Assembly (NCBI RefSeq): GCF_041468085.1
Contig: NZ_CP121017.1
Location: 2,793,676-2,857,675 of the forward strand
From: Tistrella mobilis
GTDB lineage: Bacteria; Pseudomonadota; Alphaproteobacteria; Tistrellales; Tistrellaceae
Direction: 5' to 3'
DNA length: 64,000 nt
Positions 1 to 7,957 of this stretch are shown here, one piece after another. A program made the position numbers and the translations under genes. A model generated the notes under the pieces. That model was given only the letters and a program-made list of their open reading frames with translations, did no database searches and was not told the DNA's origin. Position 1 is the stretch's first letter, and each line of letters starts with the position of its first letter.

Positions 1-21
1 GGTCTGACCGGGGGCTTCCGT

Positions 22-41
22 CGCGCCGGTTACCCGGCGCG
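22..41. terminator. GC-rich hairpin after the lipoprotein gene
   Basis: A perfect 8-bp stem (CGCGCCGG / CCGGCGCG) with a TTAC loop lies 5 bases beyond the stop of the leftward lipoprotein gene. It has no U-tract on either strand, so it is a weak or Rho-assisted terminator, or simply an mRNA 3'-end stabiliser. Confidence 0.4.
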
Positions 42-46
42 AGCGA

Positions 47-322
47 TCACTTGCGCTGGCCGGCGCTGAAGGCGCGCTCGGCGCGCTCGGCGGCCCGCTC
101 GGCGCGATCGGCCGAAGCGGCAGAGGCCTGGGCGCTGCGGGCGCTCTCGGCGGCCGAAGCGCGCGAGGCATCGGCGCTCTGCTTCGCCGAGGTGGCGGCA
201 GCCTTCGCCTCGTTGAGGAGCATACGATCCTCGTCCGAGAGGTTCGCGCAGCCGGCGACCGCGATCAGGGCGGTGGCGCCGAAGAGGGGCAGCGCAACGC
301 GCTTGATACGGTTCATGGTCAT
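47..322 (-). CDS. Alanine-rich Lpp-like outer-membrane lipoprotein, 91 aa
   Basis: Small predicted lipoprotein. A lysine/arginine n-region and hydrophobic stretch (residues 4-23) end in a lipobox with AVAGC, so lipidation at about Cys24 and anchoring in the outer membrane are expected. The rest is a single alanine/serine-rich helix with repeated Ala-Ser-Ala and Ala-Glu-Arg-Ala patterns, the alanine-zipper coiled coil of Lpp-like proteins. The C-terminus ends GQRK; a basic end is usual in Lpp proteins that are cross-linked to peptidoglycan, but cross-linking here is inference. The start at 322 (MTMNRIK) is chosen because GGAGA lies about 7 bases upstream; a longer reading frame would put a Cys-rich, non-signal extension in front. 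The gene is monocistronic and leftward. Confidence 0.75.
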   Translation of the reverse strand: MTMNRIKRVALPLFGATALIAVAGCANLSDEDRMLLNEAKAAATSAKQSADASRASAAESARSAQASAASADRAERAAERAERAFSAGQRK

Positions 323-346
323 GGCACATCTCCAGTTGTCTGGGCA

Positions 347-367
347 GCATGTGGCGCACCCACATGC
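347..367. promoter_or_regulatory. Inverted repeat in the lipoprotein 5' leader
   Basis: GCATGTGG (347-354) and CCACATGC (360-367) form a perfect 8-bp inverted repeat around a 5-base spacer, 25-45 bases before the lipoprotein start. It could be an operator or a 5' UTR stem-loop; the sequence does not decide. Confidence 0.35.
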
Positions 368-537
368 GTACCGAGGCGACCGTAGCACAACACCTGTCAC
401 GTTTCACCGGTCTGCGGAGGGCGGACCGCACGGCATCGCATCACACCCGGGCTCTGTTGCCCGGATGCAACAGGACTGCGGCATCTGTAGCAAATGTCCG
501 TTTATACTGTGGACGCAGGGCGTCTGAGACCACACCC

Positions 538-1464
538 TCATATGCCGCTGATAAGTCTGCCGGTGGTCATCATCACGGCCCGACCCGCCAGGCGCACCGC
601 GGAAATCCCGGTGTGATCCAGGTCGATCTCAAGATCCAGCCGGCTGGGACGGCCCATCGCCTCTCCCTGAAAGATGGTCCAGGCAACGGTCCCCCGCCCC
701 GTTTCGATGCCGGCCAGCCAGGCCGCAAGCGCCATGGCCGCCGATCCGGTGGCCGGATCCTCGCCGATACCGGCGGCGGCCCCGAACATCCGCGACCTTA
801 CCCGCCGCGCCGCCCGATCCACCACCATCGGATAGACCAGACGCGAGGGTGCCCCCTCGGGCAGAACACGCGCCAACGCCGATGGATCCGGACGGCAGCG
901 ATCCAGATCCGCATCACGCGTCAGCGGCACGAACAGGAAAGGCATCCCGGCCGAGGCGACCAGCGCCCCGTCGGCGATCGCCTCGTCCGGCAGGGACAGA
1001 AGTGCGGCGAGGTCGGCCCGGCCCGGGGCATCGGCCACTGCGGCGGGCCGGCGTGGAGCACCCATCACCGCCCGCGGCAGCCCGCCCGCAGCATCGGCCA
1101 GGATATCGACCGGCACCGGGCCGGCCATTTCCTCGATCACCACCCGCACCGGGCTGCCGTCGCCGGGCAGGCCGATCCGCCCCAGATGCACCAGGGCCAG
1201 TACGCCGCCGATCGTGGGATGGCCGGCGAAAGGCAGCTCGATCTCAGGCGTGAAGATGCGGAATCGCAGATCACAATCCGGCCGCGTCGGTGGCAGGACG
1301 AAGGTCGTCTCGGACAGGTTGAATTCGCGCGCGATGCGCTGCATCGCGGCCTCGTCCAGCCCGGCCGCATCGGGCAGCACCGCCAGCGGATTGCCACCGA
1401 AGGCCTGGTCGGTGAAAACGTCGGCCGTCAGAAAGGCACGCCCCCGGGCATCAGCGACGGACAT
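538..1464 (-). CDS. PhzF-family isomerase/epimerase-like protein, 308 aa
   Basis: Member of the PhzF/YddE (diaminopimelate epimerase-like) fold. Visible hallmarks are the N-terminal VFTDQAFGGNPLAVL block (residues 16-30), the catalytic-type glutamate in SETTFV (about Glu52), the FAGHPTIGG loop and the C-terminal GEDPATGSAAMALAAWL block, where the second half-domain repeats the DPATGSA signature. Length matches the usual 260-310 aa. The start at 1464 is preceded by GAGGA; the reading frame is open further upstream but that stretch has no family similarity. PhzF relatives isomerise small acids, and most paralogues outside phenazine clusters have no known substrate. No phenazine genes are nearby, so the physiological reaction is unknown. 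Confidence 0.85.
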   Translation of the reverse strand: MSVADARGRAFLTADVFTDQAFGGNPLAVLPDAAGLDEAAMQRIAREFNLSETTFVLPPTRPDCDLRFRIFTPEIELPFAGHPTIGGVLALVHLGRIGLPGDGSPVRVVIEEMAGPVPVDILADAAGGLPRAVMGAPRRPAAVADAPGRADLAALLSLPDEAIADGALVASAGMPFLFVPLTRDADLDRCRPDPSALARVLPEGAPSRLVYPMVVDRAARRVRSRMFGAAAGIGEDPATGSAAMALAAWLAGIETGRGTVAWTIFQGEAMGRPSRLDLEIDLDHTGISAVRLAGRAVMMTTGRLISGI

Positions 1465-1660
1465 GGATTCCTCCCCGCATGGTTGAGGACCAGAAGAGAA
1501 CGATGCGCGGATCTTGCACCGGCCCTGCAATCCGCGCCAGCCCGACCTGCGGGCATCCGGGCTGGCCGCGCCGCCGGGGGCGTGGTTTACTCGACGGCCG
1601 CCGCGACATGCGGGCAACGGAATGAATGGTCCGCCATACGGACCTGGTGTGAATGGACGG

Positions 1661-2116
1661 ATGACGATGACGACGATGACCGCGCGGGTGTCCTGGCTGG
1701 ACGGCATGATGTTCGTGGGCGAAAGCGGCTCGGGACATACGGTGGTGATGGACGGGGCCGCCCAGCACGGCGGCCGCGATCACGGGATCCGACCGATGGA
1801 GATGCTGCTGCTCGGCATGGGCGGCTGCAGCGCCTTCGATGTCGTCCAGATCCTGAAGAAGGGTCGCCAGCCGATCCAGGGCTGCCGGCTGGAGATCGAG
1901 GGCGAACGCGCCGAAACCGAGCCCAAGGTCTACACGAAGATCACCGTGCGCTACGTCGTCTATGGCGACGGGCTGGATCCGGCCAAGGTCGACCGGGCGA
2001 TCAAGCTGTCGGCCGAGAAATACTGCTCGGCCTCGATCATGCTGGGCAAGACCGCCGAAATCGACCATGTCTTCGAGATACGGCCGGCGGCGGCGGCACG
2101 CGATGCCGAGGTCTGA
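1661..2116 (+). CDS. OsmC/YhfA-family peroxiredoxin-like protein, 151 aa
   Basis: OsmC-superfamily thiol protein. The two conserved cysteines are present: Cys56 in LGMGGCSAFD and Cys122 in EKYCSAS, which in characterised OsmC/Ohr proteins form the redox pair that reduces organic hydroperoxides. The preceding Arg-Pro-Met-Glu-Met-Leu-Leu helix is also typical. Overall form is that of the YhfA/OsmC subgroup rather than Ohr. Start at ATG 1661 (alternative ATG at 1676, both without a strong Shine-Dalgarno). The 3' end overlaps the following MFS gene by 14 bases, so the two are probably co-translated. Cytoplasmic; no signal peptide. Confidence 0.85.
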   Translation: MTMTTMTARVSWLDGMMFVGESGSGHTVVMDGAAQHGGRDHGIRPMEMLLLGMGGCSAFDVVQILKKGRQPIQGCRLEIEGERAETEPKVYTKITVRYVVYGDGLDPAKVDRAIKLSAEKYCSASIMLGKTAEIDHVFEIRPAAAARDAEV

Positions 2117-3359
2117 CACACCGCCGGAACTGCGCGCAGCAGCCGTCCGCGGCGGTGCGACCGACGGCCGGCCCGGCGGCGATGCGCCGCTCTGGATCCT
2201 GGTCGTCATCACGGCCATCGGGCCGGTAGCACTCAACCTGTTCGTGCCGTCGATGCCGGCGGCGCAGCGCGGGCTCGGCCTCAGCGATGCCGCCATCCAG
2301 CTGACCCTCACCCTCTATCTGGTGGCGCTGGCCGGCGCGCAGCTGATCTACGGCCCGGTCTCCGACCGCTTCGGCCGGAAGCCGCCGCTGATCTTCGGCA
2401 TGCTGTGCCTGGCGCTGGGCAGCGTCGTCGCCGGTTTCGCCGAGGATGCCGTGCAGCTGGTCAGTGGCCGGGTTCTGCAGGCGATCGGCGGCTGTTCCGG
2501 GCTGGTGCTGGGCCGGGCGATGATCCGCGACCGCCATGATCCGTCCGAGGCCGCCTCGCGGATCGCGACGGTCACGCTCGCCATGATGCTGGCACCGATG
2601 CTGACCCCGGCGGTCGGCGGCTATGCCGATCAATGGCTGGGCTGGCGGGCCGGGTTCTGGGCCATCACCGCCATCGCGGCGGCGATCTTCGTCTCGGTGG
2701 CCCTGCGTCTGCCAGAAACCCATCACGACCGCCGGCCGATGCCCGGCCTGGCCCCCATGCTGCGTGCCTATCGCGGCCTGCTGGCCGATCGCGGCTTCAT
2801 GGGCCATGCCGGCGCCGCCGGTTTCGGAACCGCCGCCTTCTTCGCCTTCGTCGCCGGCGCACCTTACGTGATCATCGAGCTGATGGGCCGCACCCCGGCG
2901 GAGTTCGGGCTCTGGTACATCGTGGCCTCGGGCGGCTACATGATCGGCAACATCATCACCGCGCGCCTCGCCTCGCGCGTCGGGCCGATGCGTATGCTGA
3001 CGGCGGGCGCCGTCGCCGCGGTGCTGGGCTATGGCTCGCTGATCCTGGCGGCCGGTCTGCTGCCGATGGCGCCGATGACCATCTTCCTGCCGATGACCGG
3101 TATTGCGCTCGCCAACGGCATCATCCTGCCCAATGCCACCGCCCGTGCACTGGTGGCAGGCGGCACGGGCAATGTCGGTGCGGCGGCGGGGCTTGCCGGC
3201 TTCCTGCAGATGGGCGGCGGCGCCGTCGCCTCGCAGGTGATCGGCTGGACCCGCGGCGCCGATGCCTGGCCGCTGGTCTTCGTGCTGGTCGGCTGCGGCC
3301 TGGGCACGCTTCTCTGCACCCTTGTCGCCTGGGGGGCGGAACGGCGCCCGGCCGGCTGA
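2103..3359 (+). CDS. Bcr/CflA-type MFS drug exporter, 418 aa
   Basis: Twelve-helix major facilitator of the drug:H+ antiporter (12-TMS) type. Helix 1 begins near PLWILVVITAIGPVALNLFVPSMP, the motif-A-like loop GPVSDRFGRKPPL lies between helices 2 and 3, and the Bcr-type LQAIGGCSG..LGRAMIRD helix-4 region follows. Length is usual (about 400 aa). The start at 2103 overlaps the OsmC stop; a longer frame would read through OsmC in another phase and is rejected. The pairing with OsmC suggests export of a toxic organic compound linked to thiol stress, but substrate specificity cannot be read from sequence. Confidence 0.85.
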   Translation: MPRSDTPPELRAAAVRGGATDGRPGGDAPLWILVVITAIGPVALNLFVPSMPAAQRGLGLSDAAIQLTLTLYLVALAGAQLIYGPVSDRFGRKPPLIFGMLCLALGSVVAGFAEDAVQLVSGRVLQAIGGCSGLVLGRAMIRDRHDPSEAASRIATVTLAMMLAPMLTPAVGGYADQWLGWRAGFWAITAIAAAIFVSVALRLPETHHDRRPMPGLAPMLRAYRGLLADRGFMGHAGAAGFGTAAFFAFVAGAPYVIIELMGRTPAEFGLWYIVASGGYMIGNIITARLASRVGPMRMLTAGAVAAVLGYGSLILAAGLLPMAPMTIFLPMTGIALANGIILPNATARALVAGGTGNVGAAAGLAGFLQMGGGAVASQVIGWTRGADAWPLVFVLVGCGLGTLLCTLVAWGAERRPAG

Positions 3360-3385
3360 CGTCCTGCTCCGGAGCAAAATTCCGT

Positions 3386-3437
3386 CCGGATAACACCTGC
3401 CCGGATAACACCTGTCCGGATAACACCTGTCCGGATA
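3386..3437. repeat. 15-bp tandem repeat, about 3.5 copies
   Basis: Three complete copies of CCGGATAACACCTGY (3386-3400, 3401-3415, 3416-3430) are followed by a partial copy (CCGGATA) that runs directly into the A-tract of the adjacent terminator. The copies differ only at the last base. It follows the MFS stop and is non-coding. Confidence 0.9.
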
Positions 3438-3474
3438 AAAAAAGGGACCGCACCGAGCCAGAAGGTGCGGTCCC
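3437..3474 (-). terminator. Strong intrinsic terminator reading leftward
   Basis: A perfect 11-bp stem (GGGACCGCACC at 3444-3454 with GGTGCGGTCCC at 3464-3474) and 9-base loop is followed on the minus strand by seven uridines (3443 down to 3437). There is no U-tract on the plus-strand side, so the signal is directional. The nearest annotated leftward gene upstream is more than 4 kb away, which is why a local minus-strand transcript is proposed. Confidence 0.85.
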
Positions 3475-3534
3475 CGAAGTGTCGGCCGCGCCGGTGGTCC
3501 GGTAGACCGGCGGCGACCGGAGACGTGGGTCACG
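3437..3534 (-). ncRNA. Candidate small RNA ending at the 3437 terminator
   Basis: Inference. A leftward transcript must exist to use the strong terminator at 3437-3474, yet no leftward gene lies within 4 kb. An FNR-like dyad is centred at 3575; if it acts at the usual distance of about 41 bases, transcription would begin near 3534 and give an RNA of about 100 nt. The predicted RNA contains a GC-rich internal dyad region (GGTCC..GGACC and GCCGCCGG type elements, about 3490-3520) followed by the terminator hairpin. The 5' end is an estimate; the matching -10 hexamer is poor. Confidence 0.35.
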
Positions 3535-3568
3535 AGAGACAAGATGCCGCCCTGCGCGGGTCGCGGCT

Positions 3569-3582
3569 TTGACCTGTATCAA
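3569..3582. promoter_or_regulatory. FNR/Anr-like box
   Basis: TTGACCTGTATCAA matches the FNR-family consensus TTGAT-N4-ATCAA at 9 of 10 defined positions. It lies 142 bases upstream of the patatin start and about 95 bases from the minus-strand terminator hairpin, so it could serve either direction. Confidence 0.45.
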
Positions 3583-3723
3583 GAACCCGGGACATTCCTG
3601 AAAAATTCCTGTCATCGGGTCGGCGCCCGATCACCGCCGGACTTGCCGGCCCTTCCGCACTGCGCGACGATGCGGGCCTGCAGGCAAGGCCGCGACAGAA
3701 CGGCGCCGGAAGGACCGGGGGAT

Positions 3724-6048
3724 ATGCGCGAGATCGAACTCAGGCTGGCGGTGGTCTGCTTCGGCGGCATCTCGCTTGCCGTCTATATTCATGGGGTGAC
3801 GCGCGAACTGGCCGGGCTGGTCAGGGCGTCGGAACGCATCGGCGCCGCCCGCCAGGGCCGGCCGCAAGGCCGCCTCGACCCGGTCGAACAGGTCTATGCC
3901 GGCCTGCTGACGGACATCGGCCGCGACCGGCCGATCCGGGTGGTGATCGACATCCTCTCGGGCGCCTCGGCCGGCGGCGTCAACGCCGTCACCCTGGCCC
4001 GCACGCTGGCCCATGACCTGACGCTGGAGCCCCTGCGCGCGCTCTGGCTGGAAGGGGCCGATGTCGATGCGCTGACGGCCGAACGCAACCGCGCCGGGCC
4101 GTTCTCAAAGCTGGTGTTGCGGCCGCTGCTGCCGATCGCACGCCGCCTGGCGCTCGGCCCCTCGGCCGCCGCAGAAGCAGATTTCGCCGAAAAGCTCTCG
4201 CGCTTCCTGCGCGCCCGCTGGTTTGAGCCCCCCTTCGACGGGCCGGGCCTTGCCGGTCGGTTTTTCGATGCCCTGACCGCCCAGACCCCGGCCGATCCGC
4301 ATCTGGTCGCGGCGGGTGTCGCGCCGTCGCTGATGCCGCGGGGCGTGCCGCTCGACCTTATCGTCACCGCGACCGATTTCCACGGCCATCCCCGCCGGGT
4401 AACCGTCGGCGACCCGGCCTGGGTCACCGAGCGCGACCATCGCCACCGGCTGGCCTTCGCCTATCTCCACGACGGTACCGGCATCCGGCGCGACGATTTC
4501 GGCCCGGGCAGCCTGCCGGCGCTTGCCTTCGCCATGCGCGCGACCTCGTCCTTTCCCGGCGCCTTTCCGCCGGCCCATCTGGCCGAGATCGACGAGGCGC
4601 TGGCCGCCCGCGGCCTCGGCTGGCCCGATCGGCAGCGCTTCGTCGCCGGCTGCTTCGCGGCCCAGGCACGGGGCGGCGTGGACCCTGAGAAGATCTGGCT
4701 GATCGACGGCGCCGTGCTCGACAACAAACCCTTCGGCGCGGCGATCGAGCGGATCCCGCTCCACCCCGCCACCCGGCCGGTGGACCGGCGGCTGATCTAT
4801 GTCGACCCGCATCCGCGCGACCATCCGGCGCCGGAAAACGGCCATCTGCGCGCACCGGGCTTCCTTGGGGCGATGAAGGCGGCGATGACCGACATTCCCC
4901 GCCACGAGCCGATCCGCGACGAGCTGGAGCACATCGCCGAAGGCAACCGCCGCGCCATCGAGATCCAGGATGCGCTGAGCCGGACCTGGCGGCGGATCGA
5001 GGCCCGGGTCCATGACGTCGCCGGGCCGGCGCTGGATGCCGGATCGGACGCCGCGGCGGTCGCGATCGCCCGCGAGGCCGGGCACGAAGCCGCCCGTGCC
5101 GATGCCGGTTTCACTTACGACGCCTATCTGCGCCTGAAGACGGGGCGCGAGATCGAGGCATTGGCCCTGCTGATCGCCCGCATGTCGGGGATGGCGGGCG
5201 ACGAGGCCGCACCGCTTGCCGGCGCGGCGCGGGCCGAACTGATCCCGGCGGTTCGCGCCCTGGCCGAACGCGACGGGCCCGTCACCTTCCTGCGCCGCTT
5301 CGACGCGGCCTTCGCAGGACGGCGGCTGCGCTTCCTGCTGAGGGTGGTGAACATGATCGCCGACGGCAGCAATCCGCCGCCGCCGGATGCGCTCGCCGCC
5401 CTGAAGGCCGATCTCTACGCCCTGCTCGCCCGGATCGAGCGCAGCGCCGGCGGCGGTGGCGATGCGGTGCCGGGGCTTGTCGACCTCTCGCCCGATGCGA
5501 CCGCCACCGCGGTGGCCGAAATGCTGGCACTGATCGATGCGACCCGGGCCCTGGACGCAAGGCTGGCGGCGCTGGATGCCGGCAAGGGGTTCGGCCTGAT
5601 CCACCGCCGCCGGCTGATCGCCGCCCATGTCGGCTTCGCCTGGCTGGACGTGCTGCTGCTGCCGCTGCTGGACGGCGCCGAACAGGATCCGTCGCAGACC
5701 GTAGGCGTGATGCGGATCAGCCCCGACGACGCCCGGCTGCTGGCACCGGGCGGGGCCGTGGCCACGCTGAAGGGCATCGGCATGCAGCATTTCGGTGCCT
5801 TCTTCAGCCGCGCCTGGCGCGAGAACGACTATCTGTGGGGCCGCCTGCATGGGGCCGAACGCATGGTCGACCTGCTGGTCGATGCGGCAGCCAAAGCCGG
5901 TGTCGCAACACCCCCCGATCCGGTACGGGCGAAATGCCGGCTGTTTCGTGCCATTCTGGAGATGGAAGCCCCCCATCTGCCGCAGGCGGTCGATCTGATC
6001 CGCGACCTGCGTATCCGCATCGATCAGATCGAGGACACCCGTTCATGA
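3724..6048 (+). CDS. Patatin-like phospholipase with DUF3376-type C-terminal region, 774 aa
   Basis: Large bacterial patatin-related protein. The N-terminus has the oxyanion-loop-like CFGGISLAVYIHG (12-24), then the nucleophile elbow Gly80-Ala-Ser82-Ala-Gly in ILSGASAGG and the partner Asp328-Gly-Ala in LIDGAVLDN, giving the Ser-Asp dyad expected for lipid acyl hydrolysis. The long helical C-terminal half (from about 450) fits the extension called DUF3376 in patatin-related proteins. No signal peptide; probably cytoplasmic or peripheral. The start ATG at 3724 follows a G-rich stretch; an upstream in-frame extension is basic and unlike the family. Its stop overlaps the next start (ATGA), so it is translationally coupled to the methyltransferase. 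Substrate unknown. Confidence 0.85.
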   Translation: MREIELRLAVVCFGGISLAVYIHGVTRELAGLVRASERIGAARQGRPQGRLDPVEQVYAGLLTDIGRDRPIRVVIDILSGASAGGVNAVTLARTLAHDLTLEPLRALWLEGADVDALTAERNRAGPFSKLVLRPLLPIARRLALGPSAAAEADFAEKLSRFLRARWFEPPFDGPGLAGRFFDALTAQTPADPHLVAAGVAPSLMPRGVPLDLIVTATDFHGHPRRVTVGDPAWVTERDHRHRLAFAYLHDGTGIRRDDFGPGSLPALAFAMRATSSFPGAFPPAHLAEIDEALAARGLGWPDRQRFVAGCFAAQARGGVDPEKIWLIDGAVLDNKPFGAAIERIPLHPATRPVDRRLIYVDPHPRDHPAPENGHLRAPGFLGAMKAAMTDIPRHEPIRDELEHIAEGNRRAIEIQDALSRTWRRIEARVHDVAGPALDAGSDAAAVAIAREAGHEAARADAGFTYDAYLRLKTGREIEALALLIARMSGMAGDEAAPLAGAARAELIPAVRALAERDGPVTFLRRFDAAFAGRRLRFLLRVVNMIADGSNPPPPDALAALKADLYALLARIERSAGGGGDAVPGLVDLSPDATATAVAEMLALIDATRALDARLAALDAGKGFGLIHRRRLIAAHVGFAWLDVLLLPLLDGAEQDPSQTVGVMRISPDDARLLAPGGAVATLKGIGMQHFGAFFSRAWRENDYLWGRLHGAERMVDLLVDAAAKAGVATPPDPVRAKCRLFRAILEMEAPHLPQAVDLIRDLRIRIDQIEDTRS

Positions 6049-6746
6049 CCGAAGACCGCCACCGATCAGGCCTGTCCGCCGCCGATGCCGAAGCCTTCGT
6101 GGCCGGCGCCACCCTGCCGGCCGCCCCGCCGCTGCTGCCCGAAATCCGCCTGCATCTGGCAAGCGAGGTGACGCCGCTTTGGGAAGCGACCGAGACCAGG
6201 CTTGCCGAGGCCGGCCTGCCGCCGCCCTTCTGGGCCTTCGCCTGGGCCGGCGGTCAGGCGGTTGCACGGCTGGTGCTGGACCGCCCCGATCTGGTCCGCG
6301 GCCGGCGGGTGATGGATTTCGCGACCGGCGGCGGCGTTGCCGCGATCGCCGCAGCCCTTGCCGGTGCCACATCGGTCGAAGCGGTGGATATCGACCCGTT
6401 CGCCACCGCGGCGGCGCGGCTGAACGCGCGCGTGAACGGTGTCGACATCACCACACTGACCGAAGATCTGGTGGGGCAGCGGCCGCCGCCGGGCGCGCCC
6501 GACGTCGTGATGGCGGGCGATGTCTGCTACGAGAAGCCGATGGCGGAGCGGGTCTTCGCCTGGTTGCGGGCGCTGGCCGGCGATGGCGTTCTGGTGCTGC
6601 TGGGCGACCCGGCCCGCGCCTACGCCCCGCGCGACGGGGTGGAAGCGCTGGTGGTGATCGATGTCCCGACGGTGATCGAAATCGAGGACAAGCCCCAGCG
6701 CAGGACCACGGTCTGGCGGGTGCTGCCCGCCCCTGCCGCTTCGTGA
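6045..6746 (+). CDS. Class I SAM methyltransferase of the ETF-beta lysine methyltransferase type, 233 aa
   Basis: Seven-beta-strand methyltransferase. Motif I is RRVMDFATGGGVAAIAAA (about residues 86-103), motif II the acidic VEAVDIDPFA and post-motif residues GDVCYEKPMAERVFAWLR and LGDPARAYAPR. That last block is shared with ETFBKMT-like enzymes, which methylate lysines near the recognition loop of electron transfer flavoprotein beta and lower its activity; calling this the same substrate is inference by family. ATG at 6045 overlaps the patatin stop. There is no ETF gene in the window. Confidence 0.75.
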   Translation: MTEDRHRSGLSAADAEAFVAGATLPAAPPLLPEIRLHLASEVTPLWEATETRLAEAGLPPPFWAFAWAGGQAVARLVLDRPDLVRGRRVMDFATGGGVAAIAAALAGATSVEAVDIDPFATAAARLNARVNGVDITTLTEDLVGQRPPPGAPDVVMAGDVCYEKPMAERVFAWLRALAGDGVLVLLGDPARAYAPRDGVEALVVIDVPTVIEIEDKPQRRTTVWRVLPAPAAS

Positions 6747-6985
6747 AGCCGCAAACATTCCCGCGGCACCAGATTGCGCAGCCGCATCCGAATGCCTAAA
6801 TATCAGGCGACAGCTCGCGCCGGCAGGCGACGCGCCCCATACCGTGCGGACAGATCCGTCCGGCGGCCGGCGGCGCGGCATCGCCCGTTCACCGGGAGGC
6901 CCCGCCAGGGGCACCCGGCAGGGGATGCGGCCCGCCGGCACGCACGCATGGCTTTGACACGAGAGAGCATGAGGAGCATCGAGCG

Positions 6986-7939
6986 GTGAGCCGGATCCTG
7001 TACGACCGTCTGGGCGTCGCGTCGACCGCGAGTGATGCCGAGATCAAATCCGCCTATCGCAAACTGGCCAAGAAATATCACCCGGACAGCCGCCCGGGTG
7101 ACAAGGCGGCCGAAGAGAAGTTCAAGCAGATCAGCGCCGCCTGGCACATCCTGGGCGACCCGGCGCAGCGCAGGCGTTATGACGCCGGCGAGATCGACGA
7201 GGAAGGCCGCGAACGCGCCGCGGCGGGTTTCGGCCCCGGCGGTTTCGGTGCCGGCGGCTTCGGGGGCGGCCGCAATGCCGGCTTCAGCGGCTTCGAGACC
7301 CATTTCGACGGCCGCAATGGCGGCTTCGGCGGCGGCTTTGCCGACCTGTTCGAAGAAATCCTGGGCGGGCGCGGGCCGCGTGCCGGCGGGTTCTCGGATA
7401 TGGGGGGGGCCGGCATGGGAGGTGGCGTCCCCGATACCGAAGCACGGATCACCGTCAGCTTCACCGAAGCGGCGCTGGGCGCCACCCGGCGGATTTCGCT
7501 GAGCGGGGCCGGCGAGCTGGATCTGAAGATCCCAGCCGGCGCCACCGACGGCACGAAGCTGCGCCTGCGCGGCAAGGGCCAGGGCGGCGGCGACCTGATC
7601 GTCCGCCTGGAGGTAGCCCCCCACCCGACCTTCCGGCGCGAGGGCGACGACATCCACCTGGACCTGCCGGTGACGCTGGCCGAGGCGGTCCTGGGCGCGA
7701 AGGTCGAGGTGCCGACCCTCGACGGCCATGCCCGGATCACCGTGCCCTCGGGCAGCAGCAGCGGCCGCAAGCTCCGGCTGAAGGGCAAGGGTGTGCCGGC
7801 CCGCGGCGGCACCGGCGACCTTTACGTGCACCTGAAGATCGTGCTGCCCGACCATCCCGATCCGGCACTTCAGGCCGCGATCAAGGCCTGGGCCGAGGCC
7901 CATCCCCAGCCCGACCCGCGGCGCAACCTGAAAGGCTGA
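6986..7939 (+). CDS. DnaJ-like co-chaperone of CbpA type (no zinc finger), 317 aa
   Basis: Class II J-domain protein that stimulates DnaK ATP hydrolysis. J-domain at residues 5-70 with the invariant His32-Pro33-Asp34 loop, then a glycine/phenylalanine-rich linker (about 75-150; many GGFG repeats) and two beta-sandwich substrate-binding domains (about 150-305). The CxxCxGxG zinc repeats of canonical DnaJ are absent, which points to CbpA-type function. GTG start at 6986, preceded by GAGGAG 10 bases upstream. Monocistronic; converges on the next gene with an 18-base gap. Confidence 0.9.
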   Translation: MSRILYDRLGVASTASDAEIKSAYRKLAKKYHPDSRPGDKAAEEKFKQISAAWHILGDPAQRRRYDAGEIDEEGRERAAAGFGPGGFGAGGFGGGRNAGFSGFETHFDGRNGGFGGGFADLFEEILGGRGPRAGGFSDMGGAGMGGGVPDTEARITVSFTEAALGATRRISLSGAGELDLKIPAGATDGTKLRLRGKGQGGGDLIVRLEVAPHPTFRREGDDIHLDLPVTLAEAVLGAKVEVPTLDGHARITVPSGSSSGRKLRLKGKGVPARGGTGDLYVHLKIVLPDHPDPALQAAIKAWAEAHPQPDPRRNLKG

Positions 7940-7957
7940 GCCTCTCGGCCGCGCCGC

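Larger units (their letters stand above)
3360..3723. other. Intergenic region holding a tandem repeat, a minus-strand terminator and an FNR-like box
   Basis: This 364-base gap contains no convincing protein gene. From left to right it holds a 15-bp tandem repeat, a strong intrinsic terminator oriented leftward, a GC-rich stretch able to form several hairpins, and an FNR-like dyad. The patatin gene begins at its right end. The layout fits a leftward small RNA (separate entry). Confidence 0.7.

Noticed and set aside
349-2229. A 626-codon open frame antisense to PhzF and through OsmC
   Set aside because: It is a GC-rich shadow frame: low-complexity, basic residues, an aspartate run and no family match, while PhzF and OsmC have clear motifs.
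3544-3723. Longer N-terminus for the patatin protein from 3544
   Set aside because: It would cross the FNR-like box, is basic and lacks similarity to patatin starts, and the conserved family start is at 3724.
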